DNA of 64,000 nucleotides from NCBI RefSeq assembly GCF_036663835.1, contig NZ_JAXOJT010000001.1, forward strand, positions 62,001 through 126,000, given 5' to 3'. The translations under genes and the position numbers were made by a program. The notes beneath the pieces are model-generated. The model was given only the letters and a program-made list of their open reading frames with translations, was not told the DNA's origin and searched no databases. The DNA is from Sphingomonas sp. LT1P40. GTDB lineage: Bacteria > Pseudomonadota > Alphaproteobacteria > Sphingomonadales > Sphingomonadaceae. The number at the start of each line of letters is the position of its first letter. Position 1 is the stretch's first letter. Shown piece by piece: positions 34,721 through 44,164 of the stretch.

Positions 34721-34956
34721 CTTAAAACTCCCTCTTTTCAATTCCCGGGGTTCAGCACGCTCGCCATATGGCACAGGCCACTAACGCTCGCAACCGAGAA
34801 ACCCCAACTTGCCGAAACTCTGAACGACCGTTGCCTGAACAACACAGCAACGTTTCGGTTCCGTGACTCGCAAGCCTCTTTTCCGACACGTTGCGGCGAA
34901 CAAACACCGACAAGTTCAGTCGTTTTATACTGCACCGCACCCATGTCGCCAAGGGG
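34721..34956 (-). promoter_or_regulatory. Upstream region of the small exported protein
   Basis: 236-base gap between the phosphatase stop and the small exported gene; no ORF of interest. Contains the 10-bp palindrome GCCATATGGC at 34763-34772, about 45 bases upstream of the start codon, and a TATAAA-like element around 34925-34930 on the minus strand. Both are only candidates for operator and -10 box. Confidence 0.25.
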
Positions 34957-35748
34957 TTAAAACTTCGTGGAAGTGCCTTTTGTCTGCAAAATCCAGCGAT
35001 CTGACGCTTCAAACCCCATCGCGGTGAGCCGACCGGACGCATAGGCCCCGGTATCGAGTCCGATTCGGCACACGCGCTCCTCGACCTCGGTGGAAATCGT
35101 GTGACCGTGAACGACCACTTTTTCCAGGGGCTGGTCGTGACCCAGAAATTCTTCACGAATCCAGCGCAGCGCCGCGATATTCTGGCGATCGAGCGGCAGA
35201 TCGGGCTTTATCCCGGCATGGACAAAGGCATAGTCCCCGATGACGATAACGTCCTCGAATCGAGAGATGAAGTCGATATGCGCCCCGGGAACGCGGGCCT
35301 GAAGCAAATCGAGCAATGCCGGATAATCGCTGTCCAGATACTCATCCTCGGTGATTCCATAGCTCAGTGTCGTCGGCTTGCCGCCGATCTTGATAAAAAA
35401 CGGCAACGCGCCTTTCTCACCCGCCAGCGCCTTGAGAAACACCTCCTCATGATTGCCCAGGAGAAAGCGGATCGACGGGGATTCGCGGGAAAGATCCAGT
35501 AACCGCTGAACCACTTGTGCCGAATCGGGACCACGATCGACCAGGTCGCCCAGGAAGATCAGCGTCGTTTCCATCGGTGCGCGCGTGGCGTCATCTGCTT
35601 CGATTCGCACGAGAAGATCGTCGAGTAAGTCCAGCCGACCATGAATATCGCCGACCGCATAGACGCGCTGACCCGGCGGCACCGCACCGACCGGAGTCGT
35701 GACGGGCGCGGGTTCGGGCGCAAAAGCAGAAAGGAGCCGACGGAGCAT
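34957..35748 (-). CDS. Metallophosphatase (serine/threonine phosphatase / ApaH-like)
   Basis: 263 residues. The calcineurin-like metal site is complete: YAVGDIHGRLDLL, FLGDLVDRGPDS, FLLGNHEEVF and VVHGHTIS. PPP-type protein phosphatases and diadenosine tetraphosphatases share this layout, and I cannot separate them from motifs alone. It could oppose the tyrosine kinase in principle, but PPP enzymes act mainly on Ser/Thr or nucleotides. Upstream gap of 77 bases is shared with the divergent M48 gene. Confidence 0.86.
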   Translation of the reverse strand: MLRRLLSAFAPEPAPVTTPVGAVPPGQRVYAVGDIHGRLDLLDDLLVRIEADDATRAPMETTLIFLGDLVDRGPDSAQVVQRLLDLSRESPSIRFLLGNHEEVFLKALAGEKGALPFFIKIGGKPTTLSYGITEDEYLDSDYPALLDLLQARVPGAHIDFISRFEDVIVIGDYAFVHAGIKPDLPLDRQNIAALRWIREEFLGHDQPLEKVVVHGHTISTEVEERVCRIGLDTGAYASGRLTAMGFEASDRWILQTKGTSTKF

Positions 35749-35825
35749 GGCTAGATTTTCGATTCATTCGGGCAATGGACGCGCCCGACTTCCCCATGCA
35801 ACCGTGATCGGCCATAGGCAAGTCC

Positions 35826-36860
35826 ATGATCCGGCGGCGAATTGCGATCCTGTGGCTGACGCTCCTGAGCATGGCCCTCGGTACGGCCGCAGTTGCGCGT
35901 GCGCAGGGCGGCGATGCGGCCTTGTTTGAGGCGATTCGCGCGGCGGACATGGTGCTGGCGACCACCGGCTTTGAACTGAGCACGGCCAATGCCCCACTCT
36001 GCGACCGGCTGGAGCCCGGGTTGGGCATCCAGTTGCACACGCTGGCCCAATATGACGTGAAAGTTCGCGAGTCGGTGCGTGGGCATTTCCGATTCGCAGG
36101 GTCGGTCGCGGTCGAGGGCGTCGTCCCCGGCAGTCCGGCCGCCGCAGCGGGGGTCCGTCAGGACGACACTGTGGTCAGCATCGGCGGGCTGGTCCCGGCC
36201 GAGCCGCCGTCCGGCGCCGAACCGACCGCACAGTTGGCCAGCTATGTCGCGGCGATCGCCCTGCTGCCATCCGATCAGCCGGTGAAGCTTGTCCTGTCCC
36301 GCGCAGGTGCACGCATCGAGCTGACCGTGCGCCCCGTGCCGGCATGCCGCAGCCGCTATGAATTGCGGATCGCCAATATGTTCGACACGCGAGCCAATGG
36401 CGAAATGGTGCAGATCACCTCCAAATATATCGATGAATATGGTGTGGAGAGGGTGCGGGGCGTGGTGGCGCACGAACTGGCACATAATATCCTGCGGCAT
36501 CGAGAGCGGCTGGCGGCGGCCGGCCTGAGTTTCGGGATCGCGTCGGGGTTCGGGCGCAATGTCGGCTATTTTAGGCAAGCGGAGATTCAGGCCGATATCC
36601 TGTCCGCGCATTTGCTCGTCCGCGCCGGCTATGACGCGAATGCTGCTGCGCAATTCTGGCGCGATGCGGGGCCGGCATTGCTGGGCCTGAAGATCCGCAG
36701 CCGTTCGCACCCGGCCTTCAAGGACCGCGCGGCGACGATCGAGGCCGAAGCGGTGCGGATTGCAGCCAGTGGCGGCGTTGCGACACCGCCCGCCTTCCTT
36801 GCCGACCGCGACAAGCCGCTCGACGGCAAGTGGCAGCCGCTGCTGGTGCGCGCGCGCTAA
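35826..36860 (+). CDS. M48-family zinc metallopeptidase with PDZ domain
   Basis: 344 residues. Signal-like N-terminus (ILWLTLLSMALGTAAVARA), a PDZ domain at about 95-165 (VVPGSPAAAAGVRQDDTVVS), and the M48 zinc motif HELAHNILRH at about 218, with a downstream EIQADILSAHLL glutamate as third ligand. A periplasmic or membrane-associated protease acting on folded proteins or processing exported ones. It lies between the phosphatase and the convergent wecC with only one base between stops. Confidence 0.85.
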   Translation: MIRRRIAILWLTLLSMALGTAAVARAQGGDAALFEAIRAADMVLATTGFELSTANAPLCDRLEPGLGIQLHTLAQYDVKVRESVRGHFRFAGSVAVEGVVPGSPAAAAGVRQDDTVVSIGGLVPAEPPSGAEPTAQLASYVAAIALLPSDQPVKLVLSRAGARIELTVRPVPACRSRYELRIANMFDTRANGEMVQITSKYIDEYGVERVRGVVAHELAHNILRHRERLAAAGLSFGIASGFGRNVGYFRQAEIQADILSAHLLVRAGYDANAAAQFWRDAGPALLGLKIRSRSHPAFKDRAATIEAEAVRIAASGGVATPPAFLADRDKPLDGKWQPLLVRAR

Positions 36861-36861
36861 A

Positions 36862-38160
36862 CTATACGGCGAGACGCAGGGCACCGGGGGCATCGCCGCG
36901 TGCAGGCTGGTCGGGCCAGATGCCGCGCGTGTCATAGATGATCTTGTCGGTGCGTTCGGCCAGCGGGACCGAGCGGAACACGTCGTGATCGACCAGCACG
37001 ATCATGATCGGGCACGTCTCCAGCGCGGTGTCGATATCGGTCAGCACCGCGCCGGTGTCGGCCAGCGTCGGCGGGAGCGACGCGGCATAGGGCTCGACGA
37101 TGCGAATGCGAGACCCGTGGCGAGCGGCCAGCGCCTCAGCGACATGCAGCGCCGGGCTTTCGCGGAAATCGTCGATATTCGCCTTGAACGCGAGGCCGAG
37201 GCACGCGACCGGGGCGCCCGGCAATTCGGCAATCAGCTGTTCGGCGCGCTCGACCGAATAAGCAATCTTGCCGTCATTCACTTCGCGCGCCGTGCGGATC
37301 AGCGGGGTGTTGGCACGGTCGGCGGCGACCAGAAACCATGGATCGACGGCGATGCAATGCCCGCCGACGCCGGGGCCGGGCGACAGGATGTTCACGCGCG
37401 GATGGCGATTGGCGAGGCGGATGACCTCCCACACGTCGATGCCCATGCCGTCCGCCACGATCGACAGCTCATTGGCAAAGGCGATGTTGACGTCGCGGAA
37501 TGCGTTTTCGGTGAGCTTGGTCATCTCCGCCGCCTTGGCCGTCGTCGTGACGCACGCCCCGCGAACGAAGCGGCGATAGAATTGCAGCGCCTTACGCGCG
37601 CACCGTGGCGTGACGCCGCCGACCACGCGGTCATTCTCGATCAGCTCGATCAGGATGCGGCCAGGCAGCACGCGCTCGGGGCAATAAGCGATGGCAACGT
37701 CCGCGGTGCCGATGCAATGGCCGGGGATTTTCAGGTCCGGGCGAAGCTGGTTCAGCAACGCCGCGACCTTCTCGGTGGTGCCGACCGGTGAGGTCGATTC
37801 GAGGATGACGGTGTCGCCCGCCTTCAGCACCGTCGCCACCGTCGTCGCGGCCTGAAGCACATAGCCGATGTTCGGCGCGTGATCCTCGGCAAAGGGGGTG
37901 GGGACGGCGATCAGGAACACGTCCGATGGCTCGATCTGGGTCGAGGCGCGCAACGTGCCCCGCGCGATCACGCCGGAGACGAGGCCGTCGAGGTCGACTT
38001 CCTCGATATGAACCTTGCCCGCATTGACCGTGTCGACGACGCTTTGGTGGACATCGATGCCCAGCACCATCGCGCCGGTGCGGGCGATCACCGCCGCCGT
38101 TGGTAGTCCGATATAGCCCAGACCCAGTACGGCGACCGTGAGTTCAGAACCCGAATCCAT
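36862..38160 (-). CDS. wecC: UDP-N-acetyl-D-mannosamine dehydrogenase
   Basis: 432 residues from the ATG at 38160; a longer open frame to 38397 lies over wecB and is discarded. Rossmann loop VAVLGLGYIGLPTAAV, the ESTSPVGTTEKV strand, and the active-site cysteine in PGPGVGGHCIAVDPWF are those of the UDP-ManNAc/UDP-glucose dehydrogenase family; the GGHC form is that of WecC. It makes UDP-ManNAcA by two NAD-dependent oxidations. Overlaps wecB by 17 bases, so the two probably act together. Confidence 0.9.
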   Translation of the reverse strand: MDSGSELTVAVLGLGYIGLPTAAVIARTGAMVLGIDVHQSVVDTVNAGKVHIEEVDLDGLVSGVIARGTLRASTQIEPSDVFLIAVPTPFAEDHAPNIGYVLQAATTVATVLKAGDTVILESTSPVGTTEKVAALLNQLRPDLKIPGHCIGTADVAIAYCPERVLPGRILIELIENDRVVGGVTPRCARKALQFYRRFVRGACVTTTAKAAEMTKLTENAFRDVNIAFANELSIVADGMGIDVWEVIRLANRHPRVNILSPGPGVGGHCIAVDPWFLVAADRANTPLIRTAREVNDGKIAYSVERAEQLIAELPGAPVACLGLAFKANIDDFRESPALHVAEALAARHGSRIRIVEPYAASLPPTLADTGAVLTDIDTALETCPIMIVLVDHDVFRSVPLAERTDKIIYDTRGIWPDQPARGDAPGALRLAV

Positions 38161-39274
38161 GTGCGACGACCCTTGCAATCCGTGCCGAGGCATGGCCGTC
38201 GCCAAACGGATTGTGGGCGCGGGCCATTGCCGAATAGGCAGCCTTGTCGTCCAACAGGGTTGATATTTCGGAAACGATACGCGCCGCGTCGGTGCCGACA
38301 AGCTTTGCGGTGCCCGCGACGACGCCTTCGGGGCGTTCGGTGGTCTCACGCATGACCAGCACTGGTTTGCCGAGGGCAGGCGCTTCTTCCTGCACACCGC
38401 CCGAATCGCTCAGCACGATTTCGCACAGGTCGAGCGCGCGGATGAAATTGGGATAATCGAGCGGTTCGATCCGCGCGACATTGGGCCGGTCGCCCAGCAC
38501 TGCGTCCATAACGGACACGACATTAGGGTTGGGGTGCATTGGAAACAGGATGGCCGTATCCGTCCGGTCGGCGATTTGGCGAATCGCGGTGGCGATCGAT
38601 TCCATGCCCCCACCGAAATTCTCGCGCCGGTGGGTGGTGACGAGGATCAGGCGCTTGCCCGCAAACCGTTCGGCGATGGGATCGAGGCCAGCGGCAAGCG
38701 CGGGTTCGGCGGCAATGCGCGCCTGTGTCGCCAGCAGCGCGTCGATCACCGTGTTGCCGGTGACATGGATCGTGGCGGGATCGATATTCTCACGGCGCAA
38801 AGCATCAGCGGCGGTTTCGGTCGGCGCGAAATGCTGGTCGGCGATGGGCGCGACGATGCGGCGGTTCACCTCCTCGGGCCAGGGTTGCCAGATGTCGCCC
38901 GAGCGCAGCCCCGCCTCGACATGGCCGACCGGAATTTTGCGGTAATAGGCCGCCAACGCGCCGACCATCGCGGTGGCCGTATCGCCCTGCACCAGCACGC
39001 GATCCGGCTTCTCCGCATCCATTACTTCGCCCAGCCCGGTCAGCAGACGCGCGGTCAGGCGGTCGAGCGACTGACCCGGCTCCATCAGGTCGAGGTCGAT
39101 ATCGGGGGTCAGGCCCGCGATCGACAACACCTGATCCAGCAGTCCGCGATGCTGCGCCGTCACGCAGGTCCGAACCGTGAGCCCCTGCGTTTCGGCCAGC
39201 GCGCGGATGACCGGGAAGAGCTTGATCGCCTCGGGCCGGGTGCCGAAAATCACCAGGATTTTTGCGTTCGTCAT
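38144..39274 (-). CDS. wecB: UDP-N-acetylglucosamine 2-epimerase
   Basis: 376 residues from the ATG at 39274, which overlaps the upstream stop (ATGA). Non-hydrolysing 2-epimerase features: VIFGTRPEAIKLFPVI, GDTATAMVGALAAYY, TTHRRENFGGGM, LSDSGGVQEEAP and RETTERPEG. It supplies UDP-ManNAc to WecC. Both genes lie in the same minus-strand unit with the epimerase at 39271-40287. Confidence 0.93.
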   Translation of the reverse strand: MTNAKILVIFGTRPEAIKLFPVIRALAETQGLTVRTCVTAQHRGLLDQVLSIAGLTPDIDLDLMEPGQSLDRLTARLLTGLGEVMDAEKPDRVLVQGDTATAMVGALAAYYRKIPVGHVEAGLRSGDIWQPWPEEVNRRIVAPIADQHFAPTETAADALRRENIDPATIHVTGNTVIDALLATQARIAAEPALAAGLDPIAERFAGKRLILVTTHRRENFGGGMESIATAIRQIADRTDTAILFPMHPNPNVVSVMDAVLGDRPNVARIEPLDYPNFIRALDLCEIVLSDSGGVQEEAPALGKPVLVMRETTERPEGVVAGTAKLVGTDAARIVSEISTLLDDKAAYSAMARAHNPFGDGHASARIARVVAHGFGF

Positions 39275-40287
39275 GCGTAAAACTCCCGATACCAATCGAC
39301 GAACGCCTGCACGCCCTCCCGCACATCGGTGGTGGGAACGAATCCGATCAGGTTCCGCAGCAACTCCGGCGACGCCTCGGTCGCGGGGACGTCGCCCGGC
39401 TGCATCGGCATGAAGTTCTTGCGCGCCTCGCGGCCCATCGCGCCCTCAAGTGCCGCGACATAATCCATCAGCGGCACCGGCTTGCCGCCGCCGATATTGA
39501 CGGTGCGGAAGGGCGCGACGGGGGACAGGCTGTCGCCCGAGACCGGCTTGCTCCCCGGCACGACATCGATCAGCGCGATCAGCGCGGTGACGAGATCGCC
39601 GGCATAGGTGAAATCGCGCACCATCTGGCCATTGTTGTAGATGTCGATCGGCTCGTCGTTCAGCATCGCCTTGGCGAACTTGAACAGCGCCATATCGGGC
39701 CGCCCCCATGGGCCATAGACGGTGAAAAAGCGGAAGAACGTCGCCGGTATCCCGAACAAATGGCTGTAGCTGTGCGCGATCAGCTCGGTCGAGGCTTTGG
39801 TCGCGGCATACAGGCTCATCGGTGTCTGCGTTCGCTGCGTCTCCGCAAACGGCATGTCGGTATTCGCGCCATAGACCGAGCTGGTCGAGGCGGCGAGGAA
39901 GTGGCGCACCGGGTGATGCCGCGCCAGCTCCAGCAGGTTGAAACTGCCGGTGATGTTCGCCGCCATATAGTCGGCGGGATGCTCGATCGAATAACGCACG
40001 CCGGCCTGAGCGGCGAGATGGATGACGGTGTCGGGCGCAAAATCCCGCCACGCCGCGCCTAGCGTGTCGGCATCCTCGATCGATAGACGCGCGAGGTTGA
40101 AGCCGGGATGTTCGGTCAGGATCGCGTTGCGGCGCTCTTTCAGCGACACGTCGTAATAGGGCGCGAAATTGTCGATGCCCAATACCGTTGCGCCCGCCTC
40201 CAGCAGCCGTAGCGCGGTGTGGAACCCGATAAACCCGGCCGAGCCGGTGACGAGGATGCGGCGGTTGGCGAAGTCGTTCATCGGCAT
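39271..40287 (-). CDS. UDP-glucuronate 4-epimerase-like SDR
   Basis: 338 residues. NAD loop ILVTGSAGFIGFHTAL, active site STSSVYGAN, YAATKAS (YxxxK), and the FRFFTVYGPWGRPDMA signature are typical of UDP-glucuronate 4-epimerases (CapI/LspL group), giving UDP-galacturonate. An ATG two codons inside (40281) is an equally possible start. With wecB and wecC it forms a minus-strand uronic-sugar unit divergent from galU. Confidence 0.85.
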   Translation of the reverse strand: MPMNDFANRRILVTGSAGFIGFHTALRLLEAGATVLGIDNFAPYYDVSLKERRNAILTEHPGFNLARLSIEDADTLGAAWRDFAPDTVIHLAAQAGVRYSIEHPADYMAANITGSFNLLELARHHPVRHFLAASTSSVYGANTDMPFAETQRTQTPMSLYAATKASTELIAHSYSHLFGIPATFFRFFTVYGPWGRPDMALFKFAKAMLNDEPIDIYNNGQMVRDFTYAGDLVTALIALIDVVPGSKPVSGDSLSPVAPFRTVNIGGGKPVPLMDYVAALEGAMGREARKNFMPMQPGDVPATEASPELLRNLIGFVPTTDVREGVQAFVDWYREFYA

Positions 40288-40365
40288 GGCCCTATACCGG
40301 TTGCCGTTACGCCGCCGTTAAGTCCAGCGCTTTGCCCGCGCCGCGCGTTCGGCTAAGCGCGGGGA

Positions 40366-41244
40366 ATGACCATCAAGCCCCTGCGCAAGGCCGTATTCCC
40401 CGTTGGCGGACTCGGCACCCGTTTCCTCCCAGCGACCAAGGCGCTGCCCAAGGAAATGCTGCCGGTCGTTGATCGCCCGCTGATCCAGTACGCGGTGGAC
40501 GAGGCGATCGAGGCTGGGATCGAGCAGATGATCTTCGTCACCGGACGGGGCAAGAGCGCGATCGAGGATCATTTCGACATCGCCTATGAGCTGGAAACGA
40601 CGATGTCCGCGCGCGGCAAGTCGCTTGAGGTGCTGGATGCGACGCGACTGAAGCCCGGCGCGGTTGCCTATGTGCGGCAGCAGGAGCCGATGGGCCTTGG
40701 CCATGCCGTGTGGTGCGCCCGCGACATCGTCGGCGACGAGCCGTTCGCGGTGCTGCTGGCCGATGATTTCATGGTCGGCGACCTCGGCCAGCCCGGCTGC
40801 CTGAAACAGATGGTCGAGGCGTATAACCGGGTCGGCGGCAATTTGATCTGCGCGCAGGAAGTGGCCGACGAGCAGACCGACAAATACGGCATCATCACCC
40901 CCGGCACGCGCGACGGCACGCTGACGCAGGTGCTGGGTCTGGTCGAAAAGCCCCAGGCCGGGACCGCACCGTCCAATCTGGCGGTGATCGGGCGCTATAT
41001 CCTGCAACCCGAAGTGATGCGCGTGCTGGAAGGTCAGGAAAAGGGCGCAGGCGGTGAGATCCAGCTGACCGACGCAATGGCGCGGATGATCGAAGGACAG
41101 GCGTTCCACGGCGTGACGTTTCAGGGCACGCGCTATGATTGCGGCGACAAGGCGGGCTACGCGCAGGCGAACCTCGCGCTGGCGCTGAGCCGCGAGGATA
41201 TCGGGCCAGCGGTGCGGGCGTTTGCGAAGGGGTTGTTGGGATAA
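40366..41244 (+). CDS. galU: UTP-glucose-1-phosphate uridylyltransferase
   Basis: 292 residues. The nucleotidyl-transferase signature is complete: AVFPVGGLGTRFLPATKALPK, then VDRPLIQYAVDEAIEAG, FVTGRGKSAIEDHFD, and VLLADDFMVG. It makes UDP-glucose, the feedstock for UDP-sugars used by the neighbours. Starts 78 bases from the divergent epimerase; followed by a compositionally different pair of genes. Confidence 0.94.
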   Translation: MTIKPLRKAVFPVGGLGTRFLPATKALPKEMLPVVDRPLIQYAVDEAIEAGIEQMIFVTGRGKSAIEDHFDIAYELETTMSARGKSLEVLDATRLKPGAVAYVRQQEPMGLGHAVWCARDIVGDEPFAVLLADDFMVGDLGQPGCLKQMVEAYNRVGGNLICAQEVADEQTDKYGIITPGTRDGTLTQVLGLVEKPQAGTAPSNLAVIGRYILQPEVMRVLEGQEKGAGGEIQLTDAMARMIEGQAFHGVTFQGTRYDCGDKAGYAQANLALALSREDIGPAVRAFAKGLLG

Positions 41245-41319
41245 ATCTGCCAAAATCGGTTGACTTGTTGGAAAATGTTGCTGATATGTTCTCACCGCTA
41301 TTCGGAATGAGGCAGCGGT

Positions 41320-42441
41320 ATGGATATTTCGACACAGGGGCAGCGATACGCATTTTCGCAGTGGATACGGACAGGACTTTGGCCCGGTGACCCGGATGCG
41401 AATGATGTTGAGGTCAAGTTCAATCCCTATCACGACCCACGCAACGGACAGTTCACTTTTGCGCCGGGCGGCCCGCGCTCGCTAAGTCGAGTGACTATTT
41501 CACATAGACGGCGCGGGACGCAGCGCGCGGCTGGTTCGGCTATCCAATCCGTAAGATCTGAAACGCAGCCAGCGCTGGTCACGCCGTCCAACCATGTGCA
41601 AAGCGCACCGCTTTTCGATGCTGTTTACAGGACGGATGAACCTGCACAATTGGAACAGGTTTCACGCGGGTGGCGGCCGAATCGCGGTAGCAACAGTCTT
41701 GCATTCCAGGATCCAATGACGCTGGAGCAGGTGTTTCCCGGGCTACGGAATTCCCCCGGCGGCGCGGTGGTTGCGGTGGCGGACAATATCTTTGATTTGT
41801 CAGGCCCGTCGCGTGCGGCCAATGCTGCAATCGTGCAGAACTGGTCGAATGTGCTGATCGAGCAGATCAGGGCGACCGAGCCGGGATACCGGTATGATTC
41901 TTTTGGTTTTCCGCAAACTTTCCAAGGGCAGATGAATCAGTTGAATCATCTGCGTTGGACACGCGCCGCCGCACTCGTACGAGCAAAGGCAGAGTTACGG
42001 CCCCTTCAGGTTGAGACGCTACGGTTCATTCAGGAGCGCGCTGATCGTGCTTATAGCGAGGGTGTGTCGCTATTGCGGGCGGGCAAGTTGCCAATACGGC
42101 TCTCACCGCAAGAAGCGTTGGGAAACTATATCGACCAGAGAGTGCGGCATGATCTGCGTAAGCTATATAAGCTGCATGGGGTCGAAGCTGCGGGAAGGGG
42201 CTTAGTTCGCGTAAACCGCCGCGAGAACGATAGTTCGGGCAGCGAGTTGACCTACCGACTGCCAGACGCGCGGGTAGGCAGCATCGCGTTTGATGTGACT
42301 TTGACGCCGAAGAACCTGAAGACGCCACAAGTTCAAGGTTTCTTTGGTACGGATTTCAGACCAACGCATGTGATTATTATTCGCCCTCGGCAGGTCGGGG
42401 CCGACCACACATATGTTATCACTCGACCGGAGAGAAAGTGA
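41320..42441 (+). CDS. Putative polymorphic-toxin-like protein
   Basis: 373 residues, no signal peptide, no named family recognised. Residues about 30-50 carry FNPYHDPRNGQFTFAPGG, an N-terminal motif I associate with toxin-type proteins. The central region is Gln/Ala-rich and disordered-looking. The last 110 residues form a compact domain with RHDLRKLYKLHG and YRLPDARVGSIAFDVTLTPK, whose D...D.T..K spacing is reminiscent of PD-(D/E)xK nucleases. Codon choice is more A/T-rich than in galU. The next gene overlaps its stop and encodes a small acidic protein. Toxin activity is inference. Confidence 0.55.
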   Translation: MDISTQGQRYAFSQWIRTGLWPGDPDANDVEVKFNPYHDPRNGQFTFAPGGPRSLSRVTISHRRRGTQRAAGSAIQSVRSETQPALVTPSNHVQSAPLFDAVYRTDEPAQLEQVSRGWRPNRGSNSLAFQDPMTLEQVFPGLRNSPGGAVVAVADNIFDLSGPSRAANAAIVQNWSNVLIEQIRATEPGYRYDSFGFPQTFQGQMNQLNHLRWTRAAALVRAKAELRPLQVETLRFIQERADRAYSEGVSLLRAGKLPIRLSPQEALGNYIDQRVRHDLRKLYKLHGVEAAGRGLVRVNRRENDSSGSELTYRLPDARVGSIAFDVTLTPKNLKTPQVQGFFGTDFRPTHVIIIRPRQVGADHTYVITRPERK

Positions 42442-42842
42442 TGAGCGACTCTAACGTCAATTCATATCATAATCCTGAGCCATATATCCCAGAATCGTTG
42501 AGCGAGATCCATGACTTCCTCGCAGGCTTAATCGGTGGGGCACCGACATTCGTGGATGATACGGGCTTCTATCCAAACCAAAGTATCGACACGGAGTTTG
42601 CCGTGCTCCTTGCCGCTTTCGACAAGGTTCGCGAGAAACTGGACGAGGACCGTTATGCGCGTCTGGTCGACCTTGCTGCGCGGGCGAAGGCGCTATTCGA
42701 AGCCGATCCTGACGAGAGCAACGGTAAGACGCTGGAGGGCTGCAAGCTTATTTGGGAAATAGAGGAAATTGTTCAGGACGCGCGCAAGCGCCGGGTCGAG
42801 GAGAAGCTGAAAGACGATGAGGGTCGGACTAGCGGTGACTGA
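42441..42842 (+). CDS. Small acidic protein, possible immunity partner
   Basis: 133 residues from the ATG at 42441 (TGATG overlap with the preceding gene). Acidic and mostly helical, with no membrane segment and no recognised domain; residues 35-100 contain regular amphipathic helices (FAVLLAAFDKVREKLDEDRY). Translational coupling to a possible toxin and lack of any other partner suggest an immunity protein. Codon use is again A/T-richer than in the flanking metabolic genes. Function not established. Confidence 0.5.
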   Translation: MSDSNVNSYHNPEPYIPESLSEIHDFLAGLIGGAPTFVDDTGFYPNQSIDTEFAVLLAAFDKVREKLDEDRYARLVDLAARAKALFEADPDESNGKTLEGCKLIWEIEEIVQDARKRRVEEKLKDDEGRTSGD

Positions 42843-42847
42843 CGCGC

Positions 42848-44164
42848 TCAAGTTTCAGAACCCGCATATCCCGGCGTGAACTGCCGCCCCGTCACCCACG
42901 CCACAAACCGCGGGATCGGTGCATTCCGCTCCATCCACTCGCTATACTCGCGGTACGCCGGGTCTGCGCCCAGATGGCGTTCCTCGGTCTTGGCGCGCCA
43001 GTAATAGACGGCGCTGACCACGCCGAGCAATGCGGTGGCGCGGATGGCGTCGACCAAACTGCCGGTGGTGACGATCAGCGGGCAGGTTGACAGCCACCAG
43101 AACAAATTCTTCGACACATAGGCCGGGTGGCGCGTCCAGCTGTACGGGCCATGCGTAATGATGCCGCGATGGGTGAGGTTCGAGAAGCGGAAGCCGAACG
43201 CCATCGTCGCCCAGGCATAGATCGCCGTCAGCGCGACCAGCACCGCGCCCATGATCCACAGCAACACGTCATAGCCCGCCAGCCACTGCGTCCAGTCCGA
43301 GGTGCCGGGGTGATAATCGAGCGGCCCGCCAGTCCCCATCATGATGAACGGCGGATAGCAGATCAGCGCCGCCGCCCATGCCGCCGCATAGGGATTGGCG
43401 GTGCGGATATGGCTGTCGAGCGGGCGAAACGTCAGGACATAGCCGACCGTGGCGAACGCCACGTCGATCATGAACATGCCGGTGATGAGCCAATTGGCCA
43501 GCGCCACCGGATTATGCAGGATGCCATCGCTGCTCGCGCGGATGAACGCGCCGAAACCCGGCGGGACGATGGCGAGCATGAAGGCGAGGAAGAACGCCTT
43601 CACCGCCCAGCTGCGCAAATGGTTGTGGATCGCCTCGCGGTCCAGTTCTTCCTTTGCGCCGAGCAGCCATGCGCCCAGATTCCACGCGCCGTCCTTGGGC
43701 TTTTCCAGCCGCCGGTCGATCCACATGACATAGGGGATGGAGAGCAGGAACACTGCCGGTGCCGCCATCTGGAAACACCACATGGCGAAGGCGAAATTGC
43801 CTTCCCAGTAAAAGCGACACACCGAATAGATGAACGCGATCCCGCCCCAGGTCAGCCACAGCCCGGCGATCTTGGTGATCGAGATATCGAGCGTTTCCCT
43901 GAGCGGGCGGGGATTCTCCCATTTCACGCCGGTGGTCGGGTTGCGGTGGACCTTGTCCACGAACACCGCCCACAGCACCATCGGAATACCGCACGCGAGC
44001 AGATTGACCAGCGCGCCGAACGGGCCGTCCAGGCCATAGTGGCGGGCAACGCCGAGCCAGATGACCATGCCGACCAGACCGGCAAGGCCCACGCCGCCAC
44101 TGACCGCCGATTTGGGACGCGGATCGGCCTGAATTTGCCGGGCGAGCGCGGTGTCGTGATACAT
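42848..44164 (-). CDS. Polytopic membrane protein with isoprenylcysteine-methyltransferase-like C-terminus
   Basis: 438 residues from the ATG at 44164 (the frame continues to 44233 with no better site). About ten hydrophobic segments. Near the C-terminus GIITHGPYSWTRHPAYVSKNLFWWL and KTEERHLGADPAYREYSEW match the ICMT/PEMT-like methyltransferase motif (HPAYxxK and the EExHL...Y element), which binds SAM and methylates lipid or isoprenyl-type substrates at the membrane. The N-terminal half adds segments not typical of short ICMT proteins. Substrate unknown. Confidence 0.65.
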   Translation of the reverse strand: MYHDTALARQIQADPRPKSAVSGGVGLAGLVGMVIWLGVARHYGLDGPFGALVNLLACGIPMVLWAVFVDKVHRNPTTGVKWENPRPLRETLDISITKIAGLWLTWGGIAFIYSVCRFYWEGNFAFAMWCFQMAAPAVFLLSIPYVMWIDRRLEKPKDGAWNLGAWLLGAKEELDREAIHNHLRSWAVKAFFLAFMLAIVPPGFGAFIRASSDGILHNPVALANWLITGMFMIDVAFATVGYVLTFRPLDSHIRTANPYAAAWAAALICYPPFIMMGTGGPLDYHPGTSDWTQWLAGYDVLLWIMGAVLVALTAIYAWATMAFGFRFSNLTHRGIITHGPYSWTRHPAYVSKNLFWWLSTCPLIVTTGSLVDAIRATALLGVVSAVYYWRAKTEERHLGADPAYREYSEWMERNAPIPRFVAWVTGRQFTPGYAGSET

